DNA of 64,000 nucleotides from Hyphomicrobiales bacterium (GTDB taxonomy: Bacteria > Pseudomonadota > Alphaproteobacteria > Rhizobiales > Rhizobiaceae), in contig UEIF01000007.1 of assembly GCA_900468805.1 (NCBI GenBank), positions 152,114 to 216,113 of the forward strand, read 5' to 3'. The notes beneath the pieces are model-generated. The model was not told the origin of the DNA. It worked only from the letters and a program-made list of their open reading frames with translations, and ran no database searches. Positions within the stretch are counted from its first letter, which is position 1. Every line of letters starts with the position of its first letter. Made by a program: the position numbers and the translations under genes. Below, in pieces: positions 7,513-20,706 of the stretch.

Positions 7513-8058
7513 GGGAGAAACCATTGGAAAAGATGGGGCAGGAGGTTCGGACGGGGACATTACGCCAAAGCTTAACAGGATCAAGGGCGGAAGTCGGGAT
7601 GCATCACAGAAATTGAACTGCGCAATCAATAAACAAAATAATGCAGTGTTGTGTAATTTTATGTCGCGCTTTTCGCCGATTTGGCAATCTTCCGTCGTAA
7701 ATTGACGTTTTTTTAAGAGGACACTCTTGCGAAGAGGAACTGTTTCTGGCATTGAGCTGATGAACTAGGACAGGGTTGCTGTCCTATTTTGGCCTTCCCG
7801 GCCGAAGAGGCGCCGAAAGCCCTGGCACAGAGCGGCTTTCACGCTATAGTTCTTTCGAGCGCCAAAGCCTTCACATGGCGGCGCGCGGAGGCGAATGGCA
7901 GGCGCGGAACGCGACGGTTTGCTTTCCTTGAGAAGCAGTTGTCTGCGATCGGATCTTCACAATGCAACAGCGCTGTCACGCGCCGGACCTATCTTCAGGG
8001 TGCGGAGCGCGACAAAAAGCCGCCCGCAGCCCCGCGGGCTTCGACAGGAGGAAAAACG
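7513..8058. other. Gene-free divergent region and gltB leader
   Basis: 546 bp with no convincing gene. A frame continuous with gltB is open back to a TTG at 7789, but the AGGAGG at 8046-8051 sits correctly for the ATG at 8059, so the upstream codons are probably leader. The part around 7600-7710 is AT-rich and likely carries the promoters of ltaE and gltB. The only strong structure is the hairpin at 7766-7790. Confidence 0.6.
7766..7790 (+). terminator. Terminator-like hairpin in the gltB leader
   Basis: TAGGACAG (7766-7773), loop GGTTG and CTGTCCTA (7779-7786) form a perfect 8-bp stem followed by TTTT. It points toward gltB, 270 nt before its start. It could end a short leader transcript (attenuation) or an upstream sRNA. 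Confidence 0.5.
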
Positions 8059-12783
<4,725 letters not shown>

Positions 12784-12797
12784 TTGCACCGAACAAT

Positions 12798-12824
12798 CCG
12801 CCACGCCTCAAAAGCGCGTGGCGG
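12798..12824 (+). other. Intercistronic hairpin between gltB and gltD
   Basis: CCGCCACGC (12798-12806) pairs perfectly with GCGTGGCGG (12816-12824) and is not followed by a T tract. It is more likely an mRNA-stabilising or processing stem than a terminator, and may set the GltB:GltD ratio. Confidence 0.6.
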
Positions 12825-12862
12825 GTGACTGAAATATCTCAATGACTCAACGACGATCAGCT

Positions 12863-12879
12863 GCAAGCTTGAAGCTTGC
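12863..12879. promoter_or_regulatory. Perfect 8-bp palindrome upstream of gltD
   Basis: GCAAGCTT-G-AAGCTTGC is exactly symmetrical. It lies 130 bp before the gltD start and might be an operator for an internal promoter or a second small hairpin in the transcript. Confidence 0.4.
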
Positions 12880-13008
12880 GCAACCGCGCGGATGGCTATC
12901 AGGGGATATGTTCGAATGACGGTCAAAACAAACAACCTGCCTCCGCGATCGAGGCTGAACACACAACTGGCCGCGGGCGAGGCGGTCATGAGGGTAAGGG
13001 ACGAAAAT

Positions 13009-14463
13009 ATGGGTAAGGTAACAGGATTTCTGGAAATCGACCGGCAGGTAGCGAAGTATCAGCCCGCGTCGGACCGCATCCGGCATTTCCGCGAATTCAC
13101 GATCCCGATGTCGGACCCGGAAGTGCAGAAACAGGCGGCCCGTTGCATGGACTGTGGCATTCCCTATTGCCACGGACCGACCGGCTGCCCGGTGCATAAC
13201 CAGATTCCTGACTGGAACGACCTCGTCTACAACAACAATTGGGAAGCGGCGATCCAGAACCTGCATTCGACCAACAACTTCCCGGAATTCACCGGCCGCG
13301 TCTGCCCCGCTCCGTGCGAGGAGGCCTGTACGCTGAACCTCGAGGATACGCCGGTCGCGATCAAGACCGTCGAGCAGGCGATCGCCGACAAGGCCTATGA
13401 ACTCGGCTTCATCCGTCCTCAGCCGGCGACGATTCATACCGGCAAGAAGGTCGCGATCATCGGTTCCGGTCCGGCCGGCATGGCAGCGGCGCAGCAGCTC
13501 GGCCGCGCCGGCCATGATGTGCATGTCTATGAGCGCGAGACGAAGCCGGGCGGCCTGCTGCGCTACGGCATTCCGGACTTCAAGATGGAGAAGAACTTCA
13601 TCGATCGTCGTGTCGAGCAGATGAAGGGCGAAGGCGTCACCTTCCATTGCGGCGTCAATGTCGGCGTCGACGTGAAAGTCGAGCAGTTGCTGGCGGATCA
13701 TGATGCCGTGCTTTACTGCGGCGGCTCCGAGACGCCGCGCGAAGCCGGCATTCCCGGCACCGATCTTGCAGGCGTCCATGACGCGATGCCCTACCTCGTG
13801 CAACAGAACAAGCGCGTCGGCCGTGAGAACATCGACAGCACCGGCTGGCCATCTGATCCTATTCTCGCCGGCGCCAAGCATATCGTTGTCGTCGGTGGCG
13901 GCGATACGGCATCCGACTGTGTCGGCACGGCCTTTCGTCAGGGTGCGGTCAAGGTGACCCAGCTCGACATTCGCCCGCAGCCGCCGGAGAAGGAAGACAA
14001 GCTTGCCGTCTGGCCGTTCTGGGCAACGAAGATGCGCACCTCTTCTTCGCAGGCCGAAGGCGCAATCCGGGAATTCCAGGTCGCAACGCTCGAATTCGTC
14101 GGCGAAGACGGCGTGCTGACGGGCGTGAAGTGCTGCGAGGTCGATGAACGTCGCCGTCCGGTTCCGGGAACGGACTTCATCATCAAGGCAGATCTGGCTT
14201 TCATCGCCATCGGTTTCAGCGGCCCGTTCAACGACAGCGTGCTGAAGGAACTCGACGGCAAGCTGACGCTCAATACCGACAAGCGCGGTTCGACAAACGT
14301 TGTCGCCAATGATCGCGATTACAAGACCTCTGTCGACAAGTTCTGGACGGCAGGCGATGTGCGCCGCGGTCAGTCGCTGGTGGTCTGGGCAATCCGTGAA
14401 GGCCGCCAGGCAGCCCGCGCCATCGACGAAGCATTGATGGGCTCGACGGTTCTGCCGCGCTGA
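13009..14463 (+). CDS. gltD: Glutamate synthase (NADPH) small subunit
   Basis: 484 aa from ATG 13009. The start is favoured because MGKVTGFLEIDRQ is the usual GltD N-terminus and AGGG lies just upstream; the frame stays open to 12892. N-terminal cysteines for the two 4Fe-4S clusters are at 46, 49, 54, 60 and 99, 103, 107. The FAD-binding GSGPAG is at 152-157 and an NADPH-binding VVVGGGDTASD lies near residue 290. GltD takes electrons from NADPH and passes them to GltB. It is co-directional with gltB and closed by a strong terminator, so it is one operon with a structured gap. Confidence 0.96.
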   Translation: MGKVTGFLEIDRQVAKYQPASDRIRHFREFTIPMSDPEVQKQAARCMDCGIPYCHGPTGCPVHNQIPDWNDLVYNNNWEAAIQNLHSTNNFPEFTGRVCPAPCEEACTLNLEDTPVAIKTVEQAIADKAYELGFIRPQPATIHTGKKVAIIGSGPAGMAAAQQLGRAGHDVHVYERETKPGGLLRYGIPDFKMEKNFIDRRVEQMKGEGVTFHCGVNVGVDVKVEQLLADHDAVLYCGGSETPREAGIPGTDLAGVHDAMPYLVQQNKRVGRENIDSTGWPSDPILAGAKHIVVVGGGDTASDCVGTAFRQGAVKVTQLDIRPQPPEKEDKLAVWPFWATKMRTSSSQAEGAIREFQVATLEFVGEDGVLTGVKCCEVDERRRPVPGTDFIIKADLAFIAIGFSGPFNDSVLKELDGKLTLNTDKRGSTNVVANDRDYKTSVDKFWTAGDVRRGQSLVVWAIREGRQAARAIDEALMGSTVLPR

Positions 14464-14490
14464 TCCACTTCGAACAGTTAGTCGATTAAG

Positions 14491-14519
14491 AAACTCCGCC
14501 GCATCCCGGCGGAGTTTTT
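14491..14519 (+). terminator. Intrinsic terminator of gltBD
   Basis: AAACTCCGCCG (14491-14501), loop CATCC and CGGCGGAGTTT (14507-14517) run into further T residues. Confidence 0.92.
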
Positions 14520-14718
14520 CGTGGTGCGACCGCTTGACGCGGCGGGGCTTCAGGCAAGTTTCGTGCAATTCCCGAACTGCAGCTTCCTGATGCTTGCAGG
14601 CCCGCACCGGTCTGCGGCGACTGCCGGACTTGCCCCCGCCCGTTCAGTCGTGAGGCGTTTCACTGTTGGCCGTGGCGCAAGGGACATGGTTGCCGCGGAC
14701 CATTACAAAGGACAAACC

Positions 14719-15360
14719 ATGGTTTCCGCAATCGACAGTACGCGGCTGGTCTCAGCCCAATATGCCCTGAAGAATCTTCGTGGTTCCGATGACGACAGCA
14801 GTCAGAGTGCTACCGATCCCTCCAGCGCCTCAACTATCCTCAGCAGCTACGGGTTGGACCCGGATACGTCGTCGCTCCTCTCCAACAATGCGCTCGCAAG
14901 CCTGCTCGACACGCTTTCGGCGCAGAATGGCCAGCCGGTCGAGACAACCGACACAGCCAGCGAAAATCCCGATGTGACGAGTTCCTCCTTCATGGCGATG
15001 CTCAAGCAGCAGCTGGAAGAGGCGGCCGAGCAGGAAGGCACTGATGGCACAGCGCATGACATGCTGGCTGCTCTCGAGAACGGCACGCTGACGATCGTTG
15101 ATCCGACGCAGGGCGTTTCCATAACCGCCTGGGATGTTGAAAGTCCGGATGAAGCGAATACGAACAACAAGCCCGGCACCGATATCGAGGCCAGTGGCTG
15201 GAACGACTTCCTCAATGCGCATCTGAAGCGCGGCGACGACGCTTCGTTCGTCAAGCAGGCCGGTCACTATGTAGATAAGGTCGACAACAGCAATGCCTAT
15301 TTCGGCCAGATCGGCTCCGACTTCTACTATCTAACCTGGCCGCAGGCGACAGCCAAATAA
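14719..15360 (+). CDS. Hypothetical protein, 213 aa
   Basis: Not recognised. The start at 14719 is chosen for the AAAGGA ribosome-binding site just before it; the frame is open further upstream but that part lacks protein character. It is a Ser/Asp/Thr-rich acidic protein without signal peptide or membrane segment. The N-terminal 60 residues are low-complexity (runs of Asp, Ser and Ala), the middle is helical with QLEEAAEQE, and the C-terminal ~45 residues are more ordered, with several Tyr (AGHYVDKVDN, SDFYYLTW). It resembles rhizobial Ser-rich unknowns such as the 2952 gene. It is convergent with the DUF459 gene. Confidence 0.65.
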   Translation: MVSAIDSTRLVSAQYALKNLRGSDDDSSQSATDPSSASTILSSYGLDPDTSSLLSNNALASLLDTLSAQNGQPVETTDTASENPDVTSSSFMAMLKQQLEEAAEQEGTDGTAHDMLAALENGTLTIVDPTQGVSITAWDVESPDEANTNNKPGTDIEASGWNDFLNAHLKRGDDASFVKQAGHYVDKVDNSNAYFGQIGSDFYYLTWPQATAK

Positions 15361-15409
15361 ATCCGGACCATCGAGCGAGGGCCGCACCACACGCTCTAGC
15401 GGCCCCTTC

Positions 15410-16621
15410 TCATTTCACGGAAACTTCCGCCGTCGTCTTCAGCGTCGGCATGCGATAGTCGTCGATACGGCCTGCGGGCGCAGGCGCCATTTCTCCCTGT
15501 TCGACCAAAAGATCACGCGGCGATTTCGTCAGTGTCACCGGCGGCGTCTTGCCGGCACCGAGCAGCTCTGCTCCGCCATCGAGGTTCGGGTCGGATAGAC
15601 TGATCGGCTGCGTGTGTTCGACGGGATTGGTCGGCAGCGTCAGCGCCGGCAGGTTGCCGGGGTCGAGGCGCACGAGATCGGGGCTTGCCTGGGTGCCAAG
15701 AATGCGGCGCGCCGGTTTTTCCACGTAGAAGGCGAGCTTGCGGCGGCCGGCCTGTGTCAGGTTAATTCCGTCGGTAGTGCGCAGACGTACCTGCTGGCCG
15801 TTAACATCAGAACCGGTGACGATGAACTTGCCGTTCTCATCCACGAAGCCATCCCAGATATCGACGAATTCGCCGCCGATGCTTTCCACCTGATTGCGGT
15901 AGAGCTGGTTCATCTGCACGGCATCGGCCGTCATCGAATCGGATTCGAAGGCGGGAAGTCCGACCCAGAGCAGCGGAATCTTGCGGCCGGTAATCTCCTT
16001 GCCGAAGGCGAGCACACGGCGCTGATATTCGCTGAACCAGCCGTCGGTGCGGAATTTCTCCTTGCCGGCATCGGTCACCATCTGTTGACGGTCATTCGCG
16101 CCGATCATGATGACGACCATTGCCGGCTTCAACTCGTCGATCATCTTCGGCAATTCGCCGGGCCAGTTGTAATAGTCGTCACGCACGAGGCCGGATGAGA
16201 CATTGCTGCGGGCTTCGACCACGACGCCGGGCGATGCCTCAAAGGCAGCGGTGAGGCCGTCACCCAGGCCGCCGGCGAGAAAGTCGCCGACGATCAGGAT
16301 TTTTTGGGCATCGTCCAGCTTCTGAACCACGGGTTCGGCGGGCGCTACCGGCATGGTGCGGGTCGGCGTCATAGCCTTTTGTACAGGCGGGCGCTTGCGC
16401 TGTTGCTGTCGCCGCCGCGGTTGGTCGCGCATCTCCGGTTGCGGATTATCATCGATGTAACGGCGACCGAGAAAGAAATCGAGGATGGAGCGGCGCTGGT
16501 AACGCGTCTCCTGTGCCTCGGCATAGTGCACCGGCACCATCGAGCCAAGGCAAAGAGAAAGCGCGGCCGCGGCAAGCGCAAGCCCGCGAAACCGTCGGGT
16601 CGGGTCAGTTTTTCTTTTCAT
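15410..16621 (-). CDS. DUF459/SGNH-fold periplasmic protein lacking the catalytic Ser and His
   Basis: 403 aa from ATG 16621, which places a clear signal peptide at the N-terminus (basic MKRKTDPTRR, hydrophobic core, cleavage near AEA-QE). An Arg/Gln/Pro-rich linker (residues 60-100) precedes the SGNH-like DUF459 domain (105-310) and a Pro-rich tail. Block I reads GDFLAGGL (112-119), with Phe where GDS has Ser. The GxND block is intact (GAND 174-177). The DxxH block reads DGIN (284-287), with Asn for His. A conventional SGNH hydrolase mechanism therefore looks impossible. It lies 90 bp downstream of a lytic transglycosylase gene in the same direction, suggesting a cell-wall role. ATGs at 16636 and 16684 are alternative starts. 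Confidence 0.8.
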   Translation of the reverse strand: MKRKTDPTRRFRGLALAAAALSLCLGSMVPVHYAEAQETRYQRRSILDFFLGRRYIDDNPQPEMRDQPRRRQQQRKRPPVQKAMTPTRTMPVAPAEPVVQKLDDAQKILIVGDFLAGGLGDGLTAAFEASPGVVVEARSNVSSGLVRDDYYNWPGELPKMIDELKPAMVVIMIGANDRQQMVTDAGKEKFRTDGWFSEYQRRVLAFGKEITGRKIPLLWVGLPAFESDSMTADAVQMNQLYRNQVESIGGEFVDIWDGFVDENGKFIVTGSDVNGQQVRLRTTDGINLTQAGRRKLAFYVEKPARRILGTQASPDLVRLDPGNLPALTLPTNPVEHTQPISLSDPNLDGGAELLGAGKTPPVTLTKSPRDLLVEQGEMAPAPAGRIDDYRMPTLKTTAEVSVK

Positions 16622-16711
16622 GGGGCAGTTCCGCATCTGCCGGGCATCTTGCATAGGCACCGGCTTTCCGTCCACTCCACCCATACTATTTAGGTCAGAC
16701 TTTCGCCGCTT

Positions 16712-17935
16712 CTAGCGTCGCAACGCGTGCAGAAGCGAAAGCGACGGCTCACCATCCGCCTGCATGCCGATACGCTCTTGCACGGCAGCGATCGCCGCCT
16801 TGGAGCCGGAACCGAAATTGCCGTCGACATCGCCGCTATAATAGCCAAGTGTCTTCAAGCGCGTCTGCAATTCGAACTTCTCGGTAATATCGAGCGTGCC
16901 TTCCGGGCGCGGCCAGCGCTGCTGCATGCCGCCAAAGCCGGCAATCTGGTCTGCAAGCAGGCCGACGGCGAGTGCATAGCTGTCGGAGGCATTATAATTT
17001 TTGATGGTGAAGAAGTTGGCGGTCATCAGGAAACCCGGACCATTCGCACCAGCCGGCATCTTCAGCATGGCGCGGGTATCACCATCCTTGAAAGCCTTGC
17101 CGTTCGGACGCTTCAGGCCGAGTGCCGCCCACTGCGCGAGCGTGCGGGTCTTGCCGACCTGCTGGGCAGCGGATGCCGGCACTGCGACCTCGTAACCCCA
17201 GGTTCGGCCGGCATCCCAGCCATTCTTCATCAGAAGATTCGCTGACGTCGCCAGCGCGTCGGGCACGGAATTCCAGATGTCGCGATGGCCGTTTCCATCC
17301 GCATCGACCGCGTAGAGAAGATAGCTTGTCGGGATGAACTGGGTATGGCCCATGGCGCCAGCCCAGGAACCGGTCATCTCTTTGGCGGGAACATCGCCGT
17401 TCTGCAGGATCTTCAGGGCTGCGATCAACTGCTTCTTGGCGTATTTGCCGCGCTTTGGATCGGCATAGGCAAGTGTTGCCAGCGCCCGCGGCACATAGTG
17501 AAGGCGCTCATCTTTAGCGAGAACTGCGCCATAATTTGATTCCATCGACCAGATCGCCAGCAGAATCGACTTGTCGACGCCGAAGCGGCGCTGGATGGCG
17601 TCGAGCGTCCTGGCGTGTTTGGCTGCCATCTTGCGGCCGATTTCCACAGTGTAGGGGTTGACGCGGGAATCGACATAGTCCCAAATCTTCGATGTAAATT
17701 CAGGCTGATAGGTCGCCTTTTCGAGGACTGTCGGATCTGGTTCGCTTACCCCAGAAAACGCTTTCTGGTACGTTGCCTTACTGATGCCACTCTGAGCAGC
17801 AGTTTGGGAGAAGTCCGCGATCCACTTCTGGAACCGGGCATCGGCTTTTGCGTTATTGGGGGCCAATCCAGCCGCGGTTGCAACAACGATGGCGAGAGCA
17901 AGACCACGAAGGGAGTTTGCGTATTTCTGGGTCAT
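16712..17935 (-). CDS. Lytic murein transglycosylase (MltB family) with peptidoglycan-binding domain
   Basis: 407 aa. A signal peptide (about 1-32, ending NNAKA-DA) is followed by the SLT_2/MltB domain (about 35-320) and a C-terminal PG_binding_1 repeat (about 345-405). The catalytic Glu132 lies in WSMESNYG, and GAMGHTQFIPTSY is the conserved substrate groove motif. It cleaves the MurNAc-GlcNAc bond to 1,6-anhydroMurNAc in the periplasm. There is no lipobox, so it is a soluble rather than lipid-anchored form. It is first in a two-gene unit with the DUF459 protein and divergent from galU. Confidence 0.92.
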   Translation of the reverse strand: MTQKYANSLRGLALAIVVATAAGLAPNNAKADARFQKWIADFSQTAAQSGISKATYQKAFSGVSEPDPTVLEKATYQPEFTSKIWDYVDSRVNPYTVEIGRKMAAKHARTLDAIQRRFGVDKSILLAIWSMESNYGAVLAKDERLHYVPRALATLAYADPKRGKYAKKQLIAALKILQNGDVPAKEMTGSWAGAMGHTQFIPTSYLLYAVDADGNGHRDIWNSVPDALATSANLLMKNGWDAGRTWGYEVAVPASAAQQVGKTRTLAQWAALGLKRPNGKAFKDGDTRAMLKMPAGANGPGFLMTANFFTIKNYNASDSYALAVGLLADQIAGFGGMQQRWPRPEGTLDITEKFELQTRLKTLGYYSGDVDGNFGSGSKAAIAAVQERIGMQADGEPSLSLLHALRR

Positions 17936-18139
17936 CGGCAATCGTATCCGTCATCTTCAGTTTTAGCCAAGGCGGTACGTCATGTCCGCCCTACGCCGAA
18001 ATTACAGGAACGGAGTCAACAAATTCTTTACCATAGGCGGCCGGAACAGTCATCATTTGCAAAACCGTAGCAATTCTATACTAGTTCAAATCGATATAGC
18101 GTTTAGTTAAAAGCGGTATAGTCAAAACAGGAGATCGGT

Positions 18140-19027
18140 GTGGCTCAGCATAAGAAAGTTCGTAAGGCAGTATTTCCAGTCGCGGGACTGGGAACGCGGT
18201 TCCTTCCGGCTACCAAAGCGGTTCCGAAGGAAATGCTGACTGTCGTTGATAAGCCAATCATTCAGTACGTTGTCGACGAAGCACTTGAAGCGGGCATTGA
18301 ACATCTGGTTTTTGTTACCGGTCGTAACAAGCATGTCATCGAAGACTACTTCGATATTCATTTCGAACTTGAGCAGACGCTCAAGGAGCGCGCCAAGAAG
18401 GCGGAAATCACCCTGTTGCAGCAGCAGCTTCCCAAGGCAGGCACGGTGAGCTTTACCCGTCAGCAGGAGCCGCTCGGCCTCGGCCACGCCGTGTGGTGCG
18501 CCCGCGAGATCGTCGGCGACGAACCTTTCGCGCTGCTTCTGCCCGACATGATCATGAAGGGTGAAAAGGGCTGCATGAAGGGCATGATAGATCTCTACGA
18601 GCACAGCGGCGGCAACATTATCGCTGTCGAGGAATGTGCTCCCGATCAGGCCCACAAATACGGCATTGTCGGCGTCGGCGACGCGATCGGCGAGGGCTTC
18701 CGCATCACTGGCATGGTTGAAAAGCCGGCCAAGGGCACGGCTCCTTCCAACTTCTTCATCAACGGCCGCTATATCCTGCAGCCGGAAGTCTTCAAGATCC
18801 TGGAAACTCAGGAACGCGGCGCGGGCAACGAAATCCAGCTCACCGACGGCATGCTGAAGCTGCTGAAGGAACAGGATTTTGCGGGCTACCACTTCAAGGG
18901 CGCGACCTATGATTGCGGCGCCAAGGATGGTTTCATCCTCGCCAACGTTGCCTTCGCTCTCGAGCGTGCGGACATCCGTCCAACTGTCGAAGGTGGCTTC
19001 AAGGAACTGCTTGCAGGACTGAAGTAA
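18140..19027 (+). CDS. galU: UTP-glucose-1-phosphate uridylyltransferase
   Basis: 295 aa with a GTG start preceded by AGGAG at 18129-18133. [17 protein letters not shown] near the N-terminus is the nucleotide-binding signature, and VEKPAKG and KYGIVGVG are further GalU motifs. It makes UDP-glucose for exopolysaccharide, LPS and cyclic glucan synthesis; the succinoglycan homologue is called ExoN. It stands alone, convergent with a beta-barrel protein gene. Envelope genes on both sides fit that role. Confidence 0.95.
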   Translation: MAQHKKVRKAVFPVAGLGTRFLPATKAVPKEMLTVVDKPIIQYVVDEALEAGIEHLVFVTGRNKHVIEDYFDIHFELEQTLKERAKKAEITLLQQQLPKAGTVSFTRQQEPLGLGHAVWCAREIVGDEPFALLLPDMIMKGEKGCMKGMIDLYEHSGGNIIAVEECAPDQAHKYGIVGVGDAIGEGFRITGMVEKPAKGTAPSNFFINGRYILQPEVFKILETQERGAGNEIQLTDGMLKLLKEQDFAGYHFKGATYDCGAKDGFILANVAFALERADIRPTVEGGFKELLAGLK

Positions 19028-19033
19028 GCTCGA

Positions 19034-20563
19034 TCAGCGCTTCACCTTGAGACCGACGCCGGCTCGCCATTGCTGCGAGTCGTCGCCTTCCTTGCGCGTC
19101 GTCAGCTCGTAGCCAAGCGTGCTGGTGAAGTCGAGGTAGCGGTTGATGTTCCAGATAAGACCTGTCGAGGCGGTGTAAACCGTCTCGTCACTTATCGTGC
19201 TGCCGCTCGGATAATCGCGCAGCGTCACGCCGCCGATGGTCGTGGCCACCAGATTGTCGCGCAACTGATGATCGACCGTGGACGTCAGCTGATGCGAAAC
19301 ATAGCCGCTTTCGCCCGCTGCCGTGGACGGCTGGATGCTGGTCTGAAGGTCGATATTGACATTCGTTCCGCGGATCGGCGACCAGAGCAGGCTGGCATCG
19401 AGCGTCGCCGTATCGATCGATTTCAGGCGGCTATCATCGAAATCCGCCGTTGCGTAACCGACTGCAACCTCGCCCTTGAGCTTTTCACCCATATCGACCT
19501 GCACGCCGCCCTTGGCTCCGTAGCTATCTCCGGAACGCCGGTAGCCGGAGGTATCGATGCGTTCGTCGTAGTTTGTCTTGCCGATCGACGCTTCGATGAA
19601 TGGAATGAGCGCTGGCGAGAGTTCGTAGCCGATGCGGCCGCGCACCGTGCCCGTGGTCTGGTTGCGGTCGCTCAGCGAGACCGTCGTGCCATTGGAGAGT
19701 TTGGCATCGGAATAAATCGAACGCGAGAGTGCAACGGCCGTCGTGCCGCGCAGGATCCCGAAGTCGTGCTCGATCGAGGCGCCACCGGTAAATTCCTGCA
19801 CATCCGACTGCTGCGCTGCATCGGTGATCGCGTCGGGATCGTCCGTATCCTCGCGATAGAAATTATAGCCGCCGGTGATATGGGCGACGGTATCGCGCGG
19901 CAGGTCCAGCCGCAGATCGCCATCGATCTTGAAGGAGGGCTGTTCTTCTCCTTCACCGCTGATGTTCTTCTGCCAGGCGCCCTCGGAGGTGACGGTCAAC
20001 TGATGTCGACTCCAGTCGGAGGTCAACGTCGCGCCCATATCGGTTTCGAGAAAGCCGCGACTCTGTTTCGTGCCGCCGTCTTTCGTGGTTTCACTGTTGA
20101 TCGTCTGGGTGACGCTCGGGCGCAGCACGAAGCTGCCGATCGGGATACCAGGCGTCTGTTCGGTCGATATGCTCGCCGGCACTCTGCGCGCCGGCGTTTC
20201 GTCCAGGCGCGGTTCGCGGGTGTTCAGCTTGCGCATATCCTCGTCGAGGATCGCGCCGGTAATCTCGTCGTCGGGCTGCGTCGTCGGAGCGGGTGCAGCC
20301 GCGGTGTCCGGATCTTGGTCCCGTGCACTGGCAGGAGTGTTCGCGGTATCGTCAGTATCGCCGAAGTCCGGCGCCGCATTGTTCGTGGCAGCGCTTTGTG
20401 TGGCTGCAGAGCGGGAGTTCGTTGGGCTTGCCGGTTGCTGTTGCGATGTCATCTGCTGCGCGAAAGCGGCGGGCGCGACCAGCAGGCCGATAGCCGTGAT
20501 GGAGACGGCACGGCTCATGGCGCGGAGCGGCGTCACACTGCTCGTCTGTTTTCCCTGGCCCAT
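19034..20563 (-). CDS. Outer-membrane beta-barrel protein (BBP2-type)
   Basis: 509 aa. Signal peptide at residues 1-35 (core SRAVSITAIGLLVAPAAFA); an internal ATG at 20518 would also retain it. A low-complexity Ala/Thr/Asp/Pro-rich segment (about 38-130) is followed by a barrel of alternating strands from about 140 to the end, with repeated amphipathic strands and short acidic turns. The overall layout resembles the putative beta-barrel porin 2 family found in rhizobia. The protein ends in KVKR rather than the usual aromatic residue. Adjacent galU and KdsD suggest surface polysaccharide, but the function is not established. It is divergent from the KdsD gene. Confidence 0.8.
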   Translation of the reverse strand: MGQGKQTSSVTPLRAMSRAVSITAIGLLVAPAAFAQQMTSQQQPASPTNSRSAATQSAATNNAAPDFGDTDDTANTPASARDQDPDTAAAPAPTTQPDDEITGAILDEDMRKLNTREPRLDETPARRVPASISTEQTPGIPIGSFVLRPSVTQTINSETTKDGGTKQSRGFLETDMGATLTSDWSRHQLTVTSEGAWQKNISGEGEEQPSFKIDGDLRLDLPRDTVAHITGGYNFYREDTDDPDAITDAAQQSDVQEFTGGASIEHDFGILRGTTAVALSRSIYSDAKLSNGTTVSLSDRNQTTGTVRGRIGYELSPALIPFIEASIGKTNYDERIDTSGYRRSGDSYGAKGGVQVDMGEKLKGEVAVGYATADFDDSRLKSIDTATLDASLLWSPIRGTNVNIDLQTSIQPSTAAGESGYVSHQLTSTVDHQLRDNLVATTIGGVTLRDYPSGSTISDETVYTASTGLIWNINRYLDFTSTLGYELTTRKEGDDSQQWRAGVGLKVKR

Positions 20564-20706
20564 TCAATCCGCGCCTGAAATGCTTCGAAGTCTTACCCAA
20601 GCGTAAAGCCTTGTGGTTAACCATTCGTTGCCGTGCGGACGGCGCGTTCATACATGGGAAACATTGTCGGGTGGACAGGTAAAGTGAAAAGGTCTAACGC
20701 ATTGCC

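Noticed and set aside
7789..8058. N-terminal extension of GltB by 90 codons from TTG 7789
   Set aside because: The ATG at 8059 has AGGAGG at ideal spacing and gives the normal propeptide length. The extension overlaps the leader hairpin.
12847..14607. Long minus-strand open frame (586 codons) across gltD
   Set aside because: It is a shadow of the high-GC gltD coding sequence. The protein is Arg/Leu/Asp-rich without any family motif, while gltD is intact on the plus strand.
18057..18082. Possible galU promoter TTGCAA/TATACT
   Set aside because: The spacer is only 14 nt and the alternative -35 at 17 nt is poor, so I do not call it.
19070..20578. Plus-strand open frame (502 codons) across the beta-barrel gene
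   Set aside because: Antisense shadow. The minus-strand frame has a signal peptide and regular beta-strand pattern.
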